Source: Fidelibacterota bacterium
GTDB lineage: Bacteria > Fidelibacterota > UBA2242
Direction: 5' to 3'
NCBI GenBank assembly: GCA_018002295.1
Contig: JAGNGI010000001.1
Span: forward strand, 1 to 51,341
DNA: 51,341 nt
Shown: positions 25,876-34,046 of the stretch, piece after piece
Layout of the letters: each line of letters starts with the position of its first letter
Numbering within the stretch: position 1 is the first letter of the stretch
Notes under the pieces: generated by a model
Seen by the model: only the letters and a program-made list of their open reading frames with translations
Database searches by the model: none
What the model was told of the DNA's origin: nothing
Program-made: the position numbers and the translations under genes

Positions 25876-27147
25876 TTACTTCATCAGAACCATTTTCTGT
25901 GATTTGGTATAATTACCGGCATTCATCTGGCAGATATAAATTCCGCTGGGGACCGGATTCCCAGAATGATCAGTCCCATTCCAAGTAATGGATTGGTACC
26001 CAGCCGGTTGAGTTTCATTTACAAGTGTGATTATTTCTTTGCCGAGGATATTGTAAATCTTTATAGTTACAGCTGCCTCATCTTTTAAAGCGTATTGGAA
26101 AGTGGTGGTGGGGTTGAAGGGATTGGGATAGTTCTGTGAAAGAGAAAAAATTGTGGGAGTCTCTGTTTCTTTCTTGACTTCTGTGAGACCGGAAATAGAC
26201 CGGTACCAAAGACCGTTTAGCCCGGTGCCCACAAATAAATTGTCCCCGCAAACAGCCATACTGTAATTAAACAGACTGTCGGGCAAGTCCCCGGTAATAT
26301 CCAGCAACTTCATTTCTTGTTTTAATAATAGAAATATTCTTGGTCTTGTAGCAATAAATAATTGTTCACCGTTACTGGCAAATGCTATTATGTACGAACC
26401 TTCATTGAATTGCTGCCAGCTTAATCCAAAATCTGTTGTATAAAATAACCCACCGCCTGAAGAACCGACTCCTGCAAAGATTTTTTTATCGAATAAAATA
26501 AGTCTTTTTATTTGGGGGTATGGACTTGGTTCGGGATAGACTGGCAATCCATTATTCAACGCATTCCATGTATTTCCATAATCCGAAGATCCATAAATCC
26601 CCATCTCTTCAGTACCAACAAAGATAAGAGAATCAAATGCTATAAGTGATTTATTCGTACAACTGACACCGTTCCAAATCTCCGTCCAGGTATTCCCATT
26701 GTCGGGAGACTTCAATACACCAGCAGGACAAACATCGGTTGTCGTTCCAGCATAAAGATTGCTATCACAATATGCCAGCGCAGTAACTCCGACATTAGCA
26801 TAGCATTCCTCCCAGTTGAGGCCCCAGTCGGATGTGCGGAATATGTAACCGCCTTCAAATCCTTCACCGGTAAAAATATAGTCATCGGTAATGACAATAT
26901 CATTGGGATGACTGGCCTGCGAGTTGAAACATTCCGTCCATGAATTGCCGTAATCTTTGGAATAGAAATAACTGACGGCGCTGTCGCTCAGGAGACCGCC
27001 GCCCAGGAAAATCACACTATCCTTTACCGAAATTGCTGAGACAAAACCTTGATTAATCACCGGCGACTGCATCCATTGACCATGAACGACCGGCTGACAA
27101 AAAATGATTGACACAAATATGATAATTATGACTTTTGATTTCAACAT
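25876..27147 (-). CDS. secreted YCF48-like beta-propeller protein with type IX sorting domain
   Basis: A 423-residue exported protein: signal peptide (KVIIIIFVSIIFCQPVVHG), then repeated propeller blades with the sequence theme SKDYGNSWTECF, RTSDWGLNWEEC, SPDNGNTWTEIW, SSDYGNTWNALN and TTDFGLSWQQF. These are BNR/YCF48-type repeats with S-x-D-x-G-x-x-W. The C-terminal 85 residues form a sorting domain that opens FSLSQNYPNPFNPTT and closes with PSGIYICQMNAGNYTKSQKMVLMK, the pattern recognised by type IX secretion. It is therefore surface-attached or released. The next gene upstream is a close paralogue sharing a near-identical 116 bp block. The ligand is unknown. Confidence 0.85.
   Translation of the reverse strand: MLKSKVIIIIFVSIIFCQPVVHGQWMQSPVINQGFVSAISVKDSVIFLGGGLLSDSAVSYFYSKDYGNSWTECFNSQASHPNDIVITDDYIFTGEGFEGGYIFRTSDWGLNWEECYANVGVTALAYCDSNLYAGTTTDVCPAGVLKSPDNGNTWTEIWNGVSCTNKSLIAFDSLIFVGTEEMGIYGSSDYGNTWNALNNGLPVYPEPSPYPQIKRLILFDKKIFAGVGSSGGGLFYTTDFGLSWQQFNEGSYIIAFASNGEQLFIATRPRIFLLLKQEMKLLDITGDLPDSLFNYSMAVCGDNLFVGTGLNGLWYRSISGLTEVKKETETPTIFSLSQNYPNPFNPTTTFQYALKDEAAVTIKIYNILGKEIITLVNETQPAGYQSITWNGTDHSGNPVPSGIYICQMNAGNYTKSQKMVLMK
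26114..26229. repeat. 116 bp block shared with the neighbouring paralogue (copy 1)
   Basis: Matches 27392-27507 at 115 of 116 positions by eye. It codes for the last propeller segment and the ISGLTEVKKETETPTIF linker up to PNPFN. At the 26114 side identity stops abruptly, and the two sorting domains are quite different. Confidence 0.9.
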
Positions 27148-27168
27148 GGCTTTAATCCTTCATGAATT

Positions 27169-28485
27169 TTACTTCATTAAAATAAATTTCCTGGTATTCG
27201 AAAAACTTCCGGCCTGAATATGGTAAAAATAAACTCCGCTGGCAAGATGACTTCCATTGAATTCAACTTCATACGATCCCGTCGGCTTTTCCTCGTTGAC
27301 CAAAGTGACGATCTCTTTGCCAAGAATATCATAGACTTTCAATCTAACCAAACACATTTCAGGTACGGTATATTTTATTTTTGTTGTCGGATTGAAGGGA
27401 TTGGGATAGTTCTGTGAAAGAGAAAAAATTGTGGGAGTCTCTGTTTCTTTCTTGACTTCTGTGAGACCGGAAATAGACCGGTACCAAAGACCATTTAGCC
27501 CGGTGCCGAGAAATAAATTGTCGTCGCATACAGCCATACTGTAATTATATAGACTGTCAGGTAAATCCCCGGAAATATCCATCCACCTCATTTCCTGTTC
27601 AAGTAATACATACACTTTTGTATCCGTATCAGCAAACAAATAATCATTATTTTTCACAAGATTCCTTACCCTTATATAAGATGTTGTGTCCAATCCGTCT
27701 ATATAGTATTTTGTGTCCAATCCGTCATTTAATGTTTGCCAGTTTAAACCATAATCTGTTGAATAAAATACTCCACCGTCTCCAGAAGAATTTGTTATAA
27801 AAATCCTGTTATCAAATAAGACCATACTTCGCACGTTACTATTAGGAGGGAGTCCATTATTCCTCTCTGTCCAGGTATTTCCATAATCCGAAGAGCCATA
27901 GACTCCCGCATTGCCGGTCCCGACAAGAATGAGTGAATCCACGACAACGATTGAAAGAATTCCCCGAGAATCAACCGTCCCATCATTCCAAATCACTGTC
28001 CAGGTATCCCCGTTGTCTGAGGATTTAACTACGTAGTTTCCTCCACAATCTGAAAATGTTCCGGCATAAAGAGCGCCTGCGTAATATATTAAACATCGAG
28101 GGTCGGGATATCCAAACTCTAATCCAAAGCATTCCTCCCAATGGAGTCCCCAGTCGGATGTGCGGAAAATGCAACCGCTTTCTCCTCCTCCTTCAGCGAT
28201 AAAAATATATGTATCCGTAATTACAATAGATCTGGGAATACCGCCTCCCACTGTGATTGTATTGAAACATTCCGTCCATGAATCGCCGTAATCTTTGGAA
28301 TAGAAGTAACTGACGGCGCTGTCGCTCAGGTTACTACCGCCGAGAAAAATTACGCTATCTTTTATAGTTATTGCAGAGATAAATCCCTGATCGATCACCG
28401 GCGACTGCATCCATTGCCCCTGAACTACCGGCTGATAAAAAAAGATTGACAGAAGTATTATTTGAATAATTTTAGATTTTAACAT
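27169..28485 (-). CDS. secreted YCF48-like beta-propeller protein with type IX sorting domain (paralogue)
   Basis: A 438-residue tandem paralogue of the gene at 25876-27147, with the same signal peptide type (KIIQIILLSIFFYQPVVQG) and the same blade order (SKDYGDSWTECF, RTSDWGLHWEEC, SSDNGDTWTVIW, SSDYGNTWTERN, STDYGLNWQTL). The sorting domain starts with the identical FSLSQNYPNPFNPTT but continues as KIKYTVPEMCLVRLKVYDILG and ends ASGVYFYHIQAGSFSNTRKFILMK, clearly a different domain version. GGAGGG lies before the ATG. The two genes are 21 bp apart and probably co-transcribed. Confidence 0.85.
   Translation of the reverse strand: MLKSKIIQIILLSIFFYQPVVQGQWMQSPVIDQGFISAITIKDSVIFLGGSNLSDSAVSYFYSKDYGDSWTECFNTITVGGGIPRSIVITDTYIFIAEGGGESGCIFRTSDWGLHWEECFGLEFGYPDPRCLIYYAGALYAGTFSDCGGNYVVKSSDNGDTWTVIWNDGTVDSRGILSIVVVDSLILVGTGNAGVYGSSDYGNTWTERNNGLPPNSNVRSMVLFDNRIFITNSSGDGGVFYSTDYGLNWQTLNDGLDTKYYIDGLDTTSYIRVRNLVKNNDYLFADTDTKVYVLLEQEMRWMDISGDLPDSLYNYSMAVCDDNLFLGTGLNGLWYRSISGLTEVKKETETPTIFSLSQNYPNPFNPTTKIKYTVPEMCLVRLKVYDILGKEIVTLVNEEKPTGSYEVEFNGSHLASGVYFYHIQAGSFSNTRKFILMK
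27392..27507. repeat. 116 bp block shared with the neighbouring paralogue (copy 2)
   Basis: Partner of 26114-26229, with one mismatch seen (GACCA here, GACCG there). The flanking propeller sequence at the higher-coordinate side remains similar but diverged; the sorting-domain side does not align at DNA level. Confidence 0.9.
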
Positions 28486-28530
28486 TGCTTTTACCCTCCA
28501 TGAATTTTACTTCATTAAAAAATTGCGTCG

Positions 28531-29511
28531 CTATTCTCCATACCGATAAACATTGCCACTCTCGCTCAATACCCATCCGTTGGAATTATTTACAAAGGAG
28601 AGGCTTACGAGTTTTTCGCCTTCGTCTACCCGATATTGTTCCTGCCATGAATCACCGCCATCGGATGAATAATAGATTGCCCTTTCACCCATGACCCAGC
28701 CTTCATTTTTATTGAAGTAAATCCCATTCAAACTGCTATCAGGAAGAGTAGACTTGTAATACCAGTTATTGCCGCCATCGTCAGAATGATAGACTGAGGT
28801 GTTCGAACAAAACCAGCCGTTTTGTTCATCCGTAAAATAAATGTCATTGATAGAAGAAATATAGCCACATGAGTCGGCCTCAACCTGCGCTGTTGACCAG
28901 GTTACCCCGCCATCCGTTGATAGATAAATATTATTTGCTAAATCAGCAAACCATACCTTGTTTGCCACATTAGTGACGGACGAAAAAAAATTGGTAAAAT
29001 GAAGCGATGAAGCCAATAAAGAGAATCTTGCGCTATCCACATTAAAAGTATATCGGGTTACTATAAGAGGATAACTTGACCTTGACCAGAATGCTATTAC
29101 ATTTTCTCTATCAATAAAAAATATTTCTTTAGTGGATGCTGCCCAGATAGCTAAATAACCAAAAAGATCAACATAATTCCATGAGGTTCCCCCATTAATA
29201 GTATAATAAGCTGCAATTAGTCCCGTTGCCCAACCGTATTGCTTGTCGAGAAAATGAACAGTAACTAGATCGCGGTTACCAGAATTCTGAAGTTCCCAAC
29301 TTTTGCCGCTATTACTGGTATGAAATATTTGATCAGATTCCTCAACCAGCCATCCTTCATTGGCATCGATGAAAAAAATGTCTTTATATATACCGCTATC
29401 AGGCAAGGTACAACATAGATTCCATGTAGGCGTTTTATCCGGCTCGGTTGGACCACAGCTAAAAAGTAACAACAAAATGAGAGGTATTGAAATAAACATT
29501 ATTGACTTCAT
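28531..29511 (-). CDS. YCF48-like beta-propeller lipoprotein
   Basis: I start it at ATG 29511, with GAAAGG 8 bases upstream, giving 326 residues; an upstream ATG at 29565 adds a charged stretch before the signal. MKSIMFISIPLILLLLFSCGP is a lipoprotein signal with the cysteine at about residue 18. The body has propeller repeats: FFIDANEGWLVEESDQIFHTSNSGKSW, FLDKQYGWATG, YLSTDGGVTW, FTDEQNGWFCSNTSVYHSDDGGNNW and YYSSDGGDSWQEQY. This is the YCF48/HCF136-like fold. There is no sorting domain, so it is a membrane-anchored relative of the two secreted neighbours downstream. The ligand is unknown. Confidence 0.82.
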   Translation of the reverse strand: MKSIMFISIPLILLLLFSCGPTEPDKTPTWNLCCTLPDSGIYKDIFFIDANEGWLVEESDQIFHTSNSGKSWELQNSGNRDLVTVHFLDKQYGWATGLIAAYYTINGGTSWNYVDLFGYLAIWAASTKEIFFIDRENVIAFWSRSSYPLIVTRYTFNVDSARFSLLASSLHFTNFFSSVTNVANKVWFADLANNIYLSTDGGVTWSTAQVEADSCGYISSINDIYFTDEQNGWFCSNTSVYHSDDGGNNWYYKSTLPDSSLNGIYFNKNEGWVMGERAIYYSSDGGDSWQEQYRVDEGEKLVSLSFVNNSNGWVLSESGNVYRYGE

Positions 29512-29641
29512 TGCATAAACCTTTCTTTGTTTTAATGTTCGATTTAGTTTATACATTTCAATCAACTAAATCAATAGCATTGTTTTGATTCACTTGGAGA
29601 TGGAAAATTGTTTGAAATAAGAGATTAAAAAAAGAGCCAAG

Positions 29642-29845
29642 ATGAATCAGAATCATAAACGACACCCAGCCAGCAAGAAGGTCGAGATTTTACGAAAGCA
29701 CCTGGAGAACCATCCCGAACATTCGGGACATTAGTGAGATAGCCCGTCGCTATGGAATAAATCCCAACTTAATCCATAAGTGGAAGAAACAGTTATTTGA
29801 GGGTAAAATAGAACAACGACTGGAAGAACGGCAAAAAAAGTTAGA
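29642..29845 (+). pseudogene. IS3-family OrfA transposase remnant
   Basis: Reads MNQNHKRHPASKKVEILRKHL, then hits a stop after a small palindrome (29713-29728). In the shifted frame it continues ISEIARRYGINPNLIHKWKKQLFEGKIEQRLEERQKKLDQA. Together these are a recognisable helix-turn-helix OrfA of IS3-like elements, broken by a frameshift. The downstream OrfB is missing here; a matching OrfB tail lies at 36010-36340 on the other side of the cassette array, on the same strand. No terminal inverted repeats were identified. Confidence 0.75.
29713..29728. repeat. palindrome TCCCGAA/TTCGGGA inside OrfA remnant
   Basis: Perfect 7 bp arms with a CA centre, exactly where the OrfA reading frame breaks. 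The flanking transposase sequence reads through if it is removed with a frame adjustment, so it looks inserted. Confidence 0.6.
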
Positions 29846-29857
29846 TCAAGCCGCCGA

Positions 29858-29886
29858 CCCGCCTGCTCCCGACATAGGAGGGCGGG
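29858..29886. repeat. GC-rich palindrome at the end of the OrfA remnant
   Basis: CCCGCC-TG-CTCC pairs with GGAG-GGCGGG across a 7-base loop, with a two-base bulge. It is strongly GC-rich in an A/T-rich surrounding, like the palindromes at 29713 and 36087. Confidence 0.6.
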
Positions 29887-29993
29887 CAGGAAATCATAAA
29901 AATTTATCCTTATTTGAAAAGGGGAGAAAATTCCATTTCCTTATGAACCGAGACATTGGGAGTTACCGTATCGTGAGGTCGTATCGCTGGGTC

Positions 29994-30022
29994 TTGACAA
30001 TCAGATAATAAATAGTTAAAAT
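29994..30022 (+). promoter_or_regulatory. strong promoter-like sequence pointing into the cassette array
   Basis: TTGACA (29994-29999), 17 bases, then TAAAAT (30017-30022): a nearly ideal housekeeping promoter, about 115 bp upstream of the first cassette boundary. In known integrons a Pc promoter at the array head drives the cassette genes, and this one has the right position and direction. Between it and the boundary no gene is seen. Confidence 0.6.
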
Positions 30023-30136
30023 ATAACAGTTATGGAAATATACAGGTTAAGGGGGAAAGTGTTTGTTTATAGAGAAAGTTCTAAGTTTCTTAATAGAGAA
30101 ACCTGTTTGGAAGATTGAAGTGATGGATAAACATAT

Positions 30137-30143
30137 GTTAGGC
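30137..30143 (+). other. left recombination point of the cassette array (GTTAGGC)
   Basis: GTTAGGC fits GTTRRRY and is the exact complement of the start of the first cassette's attC (GCCTAAC, 31269). The 100 bases upstream lack the L-box pairing found in the three attC sites, so this is a remnant attI or a secondary integration point, not another attC. Confidence 0.65.
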
Positions 30144-30188
30144 AAATATTTAGATTGACGTTATTAATTTAAAAATTGGAGGTTAAAA

Positions 30189-31238
30189 ATGGACTTAAAA
30201 GATCATCTTAAACAGATTAATGATAAAATCAATAAGTTTAAGGATTCAATTCAAACCGAAGAAGCTACAAAAAATGCTTTTATCATGCCTTTTATCAATG
30301 CTCTCGGATATGATATTTTCAATCCACAAGAAGTTGTACCTGAATTTGTAGCTGATATTGGTTCTAAAAAAGGTGAAAAGGTAGATTATGCAATTTTAAA
30401 AAACAATGACCCAATCATCTTGATTGAATGCAAGCATTGGAAAGAGGATTTAGATATTCATAGCACTCAACTCCTAAGATATTTTAACACAACAAAAGCA
30501 AAATTTGCCATTCTTACAAACGGTATAAATTACAGGTTTTATACTGATCTGGAAGAGCCAAACAAAATGGACGAAAAACCATTTCTTGATATTAATATGC
30601 TTGAATTAAAAGACACCCAGATAGAAGAACTTAAAAAGTTTCATAAATCTTACTTTGACATTGATAATATTATCAATACAGCAAGTACTTTAAAATATTC
30701 AAACGAGATTAAAGTCCTTTTAAGCAATGAATTTAAACAACCAACTGAAGATTTCATCAAATTTTTCATCAAAAATGTTTATAGCGGTATGGCAACTAAA
30801 AAAGTAATTAATCAATTCACAGAAATTGTAAAAATATCTTGCCAACAGTTTTTAAGTGATTTAATTACAGAACGATTAAAAACCGCTTTAGATAAGGAAA
30901 AAGAGACAGAACCTAAAATAGCTGGAGACCAATTGAAGGATAGTGCGATCGAAACGACCTCAGAAGAAATAGAAAGTTATTACGTTATAAAAACAATTCT
31001 TAGACAAGAAATTGAAAGCAATCGTATTTATTATCGTGATTTTCAAAAGTTTTTTAGCATATTGATTGACGATTCAGTTAGAAATACTGTTTGCAGATTA
31101 TATTTGTCAGGTTCAGTAAAGCAAATTGTATTTATCGATGAAAATAAAAATGAAATAAAGTATCAAATAAATTCAGTTGATGACATATTTCAATATTCTG
31201 AGCAACTAAGAAAAATTGCTAAATCTTTTATAAAGTAA
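30189..31238 (+). CDS. cassette 1: HsdR N-terminal-type PD-(D/E)XK protein
   Basis: A 349-residue protein preceded by TTGGAGG 7 bases before the ATG. The N-terminal half is the type I restriction HsdR_N nuclease domain: TEEATKNAFIMPFINALGYDIFNPQEVVPEF, then KGEKVDYAIL and IILIECKHW, giving the catalytic D, E and K. It lacks the helicase motor of true HsdR. The second half is helical and charged (IRREI-like segment YYVIKTILRQEI) and ends with a small beta domain, FIDENKNEIKYQI. Stand-alone proteins of this type are common and are often found near defence genes; their action is not known. Its attC starts 30 bp after the stop. Confidence 0.8.
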   Translation: MDLKDHLKQINDKINKFKDSIQTEEATKNAFIMPFINALGYDIFNPQEVVPEFVADIGSKKGEKVDYAILKNNDPIILIECKHWKEDLDIHSTQLLRYFNTTKAKFAILTNGINYRFYTDLEEPNKMDEKPFLDINMLELKDTQIEELKKFHKSYFDIDNIINTASTLKYSNEIKVLLSNEFKQPTEDFIKFFIKNVYSGMATKKVINQFTEIVKISCQQFLSDLITERLKTALDKEKETEPKIAGDQLKDSAIETTSEEIESYYVIKTILRQEIESNRIYYRDFQKFFSILIDDSVRNTVCRLYLSGSVKQIVFIDENKNEIKYQINSVDDIFQYSEQLRKIAKSFIK

Positions 31239-31268
31239 AATAGTAAAAAATGAAACGGATTAATTTTT

Positions 31269-31398
31269 GCCTAACCATCGCGTTGAGTCAACGCCTTGGG
31301 CTGTGGCATGGATTTGAGATTGGACGAGTTTTTGGAAAGTTTGAGAAAAGAAAAAAGGGGCGCTGCTCCTCGGCGTGGCTCACGCTTGTTTGTTAGAT
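31269..31398 (+). other. attC site 1 (130 bp)
   Basis: Starts GCCTAAC (RYYYAAC) and ends GTTAGAT (GTTRRRY). Inside, GCGTTGAGTCAACGCC pairs with GGCGTGGCTCACGC with an unpaired extra A, the extrahelical base typical of attC. The 70-base centre is similar in length and content to the centres of attC 2 and 3 (for example GATTTGAGATTGGACGAG). The terminal TTAGAT belongs to cassette 2. Confidence 0.87.
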
Positions 31399-31426
31399 TT
31401 ATATGAAAATATATATTAGGTGTCAT

Positions 31427-33889
31427 ATGAAAAAATCAGTAAAAGTGTATTTTATTCTCATAATATTTTGCACCTCATATCTATTCTCACAAGATGGGTG
31501 GATTGTTCAAAACAATGGAACAACAGCCACATTGACTGGGATTTGTTTTAGTACGGCAGATACAGGATATATTGTTGGCTATAGTGGAACAGTATTACAT
31601 ACAACCAATCAGGGAAAAAACTGGATTCCTATTGACCTGCAAACAACTATACCCCTGAAAGATGTTGCGTTTAATAGTTCCAGACAGGGAATTATTATCG
31701 GTGGTGATTTTGGAGGGTATCCAAAATGGTATTCGACGTCTGATGGTGGACAATCATGGACATTTGGTTCCCTAACAACCTGGCTCTATTATGCCGTTGA
31801 TTACACCGATGATGTTATTACAGCAGTGGGCTACATGGGAATTATTAAACGAAGTTATGATAATGGGGTTACCTGGATTTCAAAGTCTTCGGGTATTTGG
31901 CCTGCTCCCTCTCAATATAGTGGCATATGTTTTATTGACAGCGATACCGGCTTTGTCGTTGGAGGTGATGGAATAATTATCTATACTGAAAATGGCGGAG
32001 ATGTCTGGACCCAACAAAACAGTAATATTACGACAGGTTTAATAGGAATCGATTTCACCGATACAAATACTGGAATGGTTGTTGGAGTAAACGGTACGAT
32101 TTTAAAAACGACCGATGCCGGAAATACCTGGACTCAACTAGTTTCTGGTACTGATCTATGTTTATATGATGTGGTAATGATAAATAAAAATAAAGCGATC
32201 GCTATTGGAAATGGAGGAACAATATTATGCACCATTAATGGTGGAGAGACCTGGACTCAACAGGAGTGTCCTGTTACGGAGGATCTATTTTCAATATGTG
32301 CAATTGATGATAGCACTTTATTTATTATTGGTGATAACGGAACGATATTATTTACCAACGATGGCGGTGAGATTGCATCTCCGGAAATACCTGAATTGAT
32401 GGATCCTGAGGACAACTCAGTTAATTTACAAACAAATGTGACCCTTAGCTGGTGTTCAAGCATTCATGCCAGTTCTTATGAAGTCCAGATCGCATACTGC
32501 GATGATTTTAGTGATATTTATTTAGATACAACGGTGGTCGGCGATACGACATTTCAACTTTATCATTTAAGTGCCGGCACAACCTATTTCTGGCGCGTCC
32601 GGGCAAAAAATATTTCTGGTAACAGCGATTGGACCAGTCCACCACGGCAATTCACTACAATTGAAGATATCACCTGGTATTGGGAAAAAATCAATTTTCC
32701 TGGTCAGGATGGAATAAAACAATTAATTGCCGATTCAAGTGGCGGTATTATAGCAGTGGTTAATGATGCTTTATATCACAGTATTTTCTATCGCTCAGTT
32801 GATATTGGTAATACATGGGACAATACCGGAGAAGCATCGGATTTGCATAGCTATTTTACTTTATCTGGGAGAAATTATATATTCGCTCAAGGTCCACAAC
32901 AAACTGGAGCAACTGGAGAATCGATTTGGCGGTCTAATGATTTTGGGAAAACCTGGGAAATGGTACATTTTGGAGACTATGCCGCTGATGTCTATAAAAC
33001 CAAAGGTAATAGATTAGGGCATTTATATATATTATATAACAAAGCAGTAGAGCCAAAATTTTATTTGAAATTTTCTTTAGACTACGGAAACCATTGGAAA
33101 TATTCCACGGTATCTTGGTCTGAGGATTGGTATTCTATGCATTATATTGATTTTTCGGTGATCGACAGTTCTCACATTTTCGTAAGTCGTAACAATTGTC
33201 TGTCTTTAACCACAGATGATGGTATAAGCTGGGATACACTATTAGTCATAAGTGAAAACGACTATATAAAGAGTATTACTATTAATAGATTTAATCAAAT
33301 ATTTGCTATTTGTGACAGCAGTGGGGTATTCAGATCAACTGATTATGGACAAAACTGGGATAATATAGGAATCTCCGATACTAAACTCACTTCGTTCAGT
33401 TTTATTGGAAGTGATACAATCATTGCAGTGAGTGCAGACCAGGGTATTTTCAGTTCATTTGATAACGGAGATCACTGGATTCAAAGAAATTCGGGATTAT
33501 CAAATTTCAATATTTGTGCCATATCCATTGATAAAGGCAATAGTGTATATATTGCAAATGATGATGGATTGTATCGGAACTCTGCGCTCTGGGTAAATCC
33601 GGTAGAAGAAGATTTAAAAATTCCTGATAAATTCATACTAAAACAAAACTATCCTAATCCGTTTAATTCATCTACTACAATTCGGTTTACATTGCCAAAT
33701 GAAGATAAAGTGACCGTATCTGTTTTTGATATTCGTGGTCAGTTTATCAGTAATCTTCATAACGGTCAACTAAACAAGGGATCGCATAAATTCTTTTGGA
33801 ATGCTTCATATCTGAGCAGCGGTATTTATTTTTGCTGTGTTCAAATTGGAAACCGAACCTATTCACAAAAAATGCTATTAATTAAGTAA
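31427..33889 (+). CDS. cassette 2: large secreted YCF48-like beta-propeller protein with type IX sorting domain
   Basis: The start at ATG 31427 (AGG about 7 bases upstream) gives 820 residues; ATG 31403 would add eight. Signal peptide KKSVKVYFILIIFCTSYLFS. The first third is a YCF48-type propeller with blades like GTVLHTTNQGKNW, WYSTSDGGQSW, IIYTENGGDVW, ILKTTDAGNTWTQL and ILCTINGGETW. A fibronectin-type segment follows near residue 320 (PELMDPEDNSVNLQTNVTLSW to TYFWRVRAKN), then a second propeller (WRSNDFGKTWEM, FRSTDYGQNWDN, FSSFDNGDHW). It ends with FILKQNYPNPFNSSTTIRF and SSGIYFCCVQIGNRTYSQKMLLIK, a sorting domain. A type IX-secreted protein of this size is a most unusual integron cargo. 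Three chromosomal relatives lie just upstream on the other strand. Confidence 0.85.
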   Translation: MKKSVKVYFILIIFCTSYLFSQDGWIVQNNGTTATLTGICFSTADTGYIVGYSGTVLHTTNQGKNWIPIDLQTTIPLKDVAFNSSRQGIIIGGDFGGYPKWYSTSDGGQSWTFGSLTTWLYYAVDYTDDVITAVGYMGIIKRSYDNGVTWISKSSGIWPAPSQYSGICFIDSDTGFVVGGDGIIIYTENGGDVWTQQNSNITTGLIGIDFTDTNTGMVVGVNGTILKTTDAGNTWTQLVSGTDLCLYDVVMINKNKAIAIGNGGTILCTINGGETWTQQECPVTEDLFSICAIDDSTLFIIGDNGTILFTNDGGEIASPEIPELMDPEDNSVNLQTNVTLSWCSSIHASSYEVQIAYCDDFSDIYLDTTVVGDTTFQLYHLSAGTTYFWRVRAKNISGNSDWTSPPRQFTTIEDITWYWEKINFPGQDGIKQLIADSSGGIIAVVNDALYHSIFYRSVDIGNTWDNTGEASDLHSYFTLSGRNYIFAQGPQQTGATGESIWRSNDFGKTWEMVHFGDYAADVYKTKGNRLGHLYILYNKAVEPKFYLKFSLDYGNHWKYSTVSWSEDWYSMHYIDFSVIDSSHIFVSRNNCLSLTTDDGISWDTLLVISENDYIKSITINRFNQIFAICDSSGVFRSTDYGQNWDNIGISDTKLTSFSFIGSDTIIAVSADQGIFSSFDNGDHWIQRNSGLSNFNICAISIDKGNSVYIANDDGLYRNSALWVNPVEEDLKIPDKFILKQNYPNPFNSSTTIRFTLPNEDKVTVSVFDIRGQFISNLHNGQLNKGSHKFFWNASYLSSGIYFCCVQIGNRTYSQKMLLIK

Positions 33890-33895
33890 AATTGC

Positions 33896-34028
33896 ATCTA
33901 ACCATTGGCTGGAGATAACGGCTTGAGCTATTCGATGAATTTGAAGTTTGACGATTTTGGAGGAGATTTTAGGGAAGTGCAAGAAAATCACTCCGAAACC
34001 CGCCGTGCCTTAGCCTTGCCCGTTAGGC
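33896..34028 (+). other. attC site 2 (133 bp)
   Basis: Starts ATCTAAC and ends GTTAGGC. ATCTAAC is the exact complement of GTTAGAT at the head of cassette 2, and the terminal TTAGGC is complementary to the start of attC 3. The inner arms (GGCTGGAGATAACGGC and GCCGTGCCTTAGCC) pair imperfectly with extrahelical bases. It begins 6 bp after the stop codon of the cassette gene. Confidence 0.88.
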
Positions 34029-34046
34029 TTATAAAAAGGAAATTTT

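Noticed and set aside
29932-30027. Short frame reading KGEKIPFPYEPRHWELPYREVV before the cassette array, as a gene tail
   Set aside because: It looks coding-like, but only about 30 codons are open, a stop lies immediately upstream, and it overlaps the promoter-like sequence. I could not assign it to integrase or any other family.
30100-30143. A complete attC at the left end of the array
   Set aside because: Only the GTTAGGC core is present; there is no RYYYAAC partner or L-box pairing in the 150 bases upstream.
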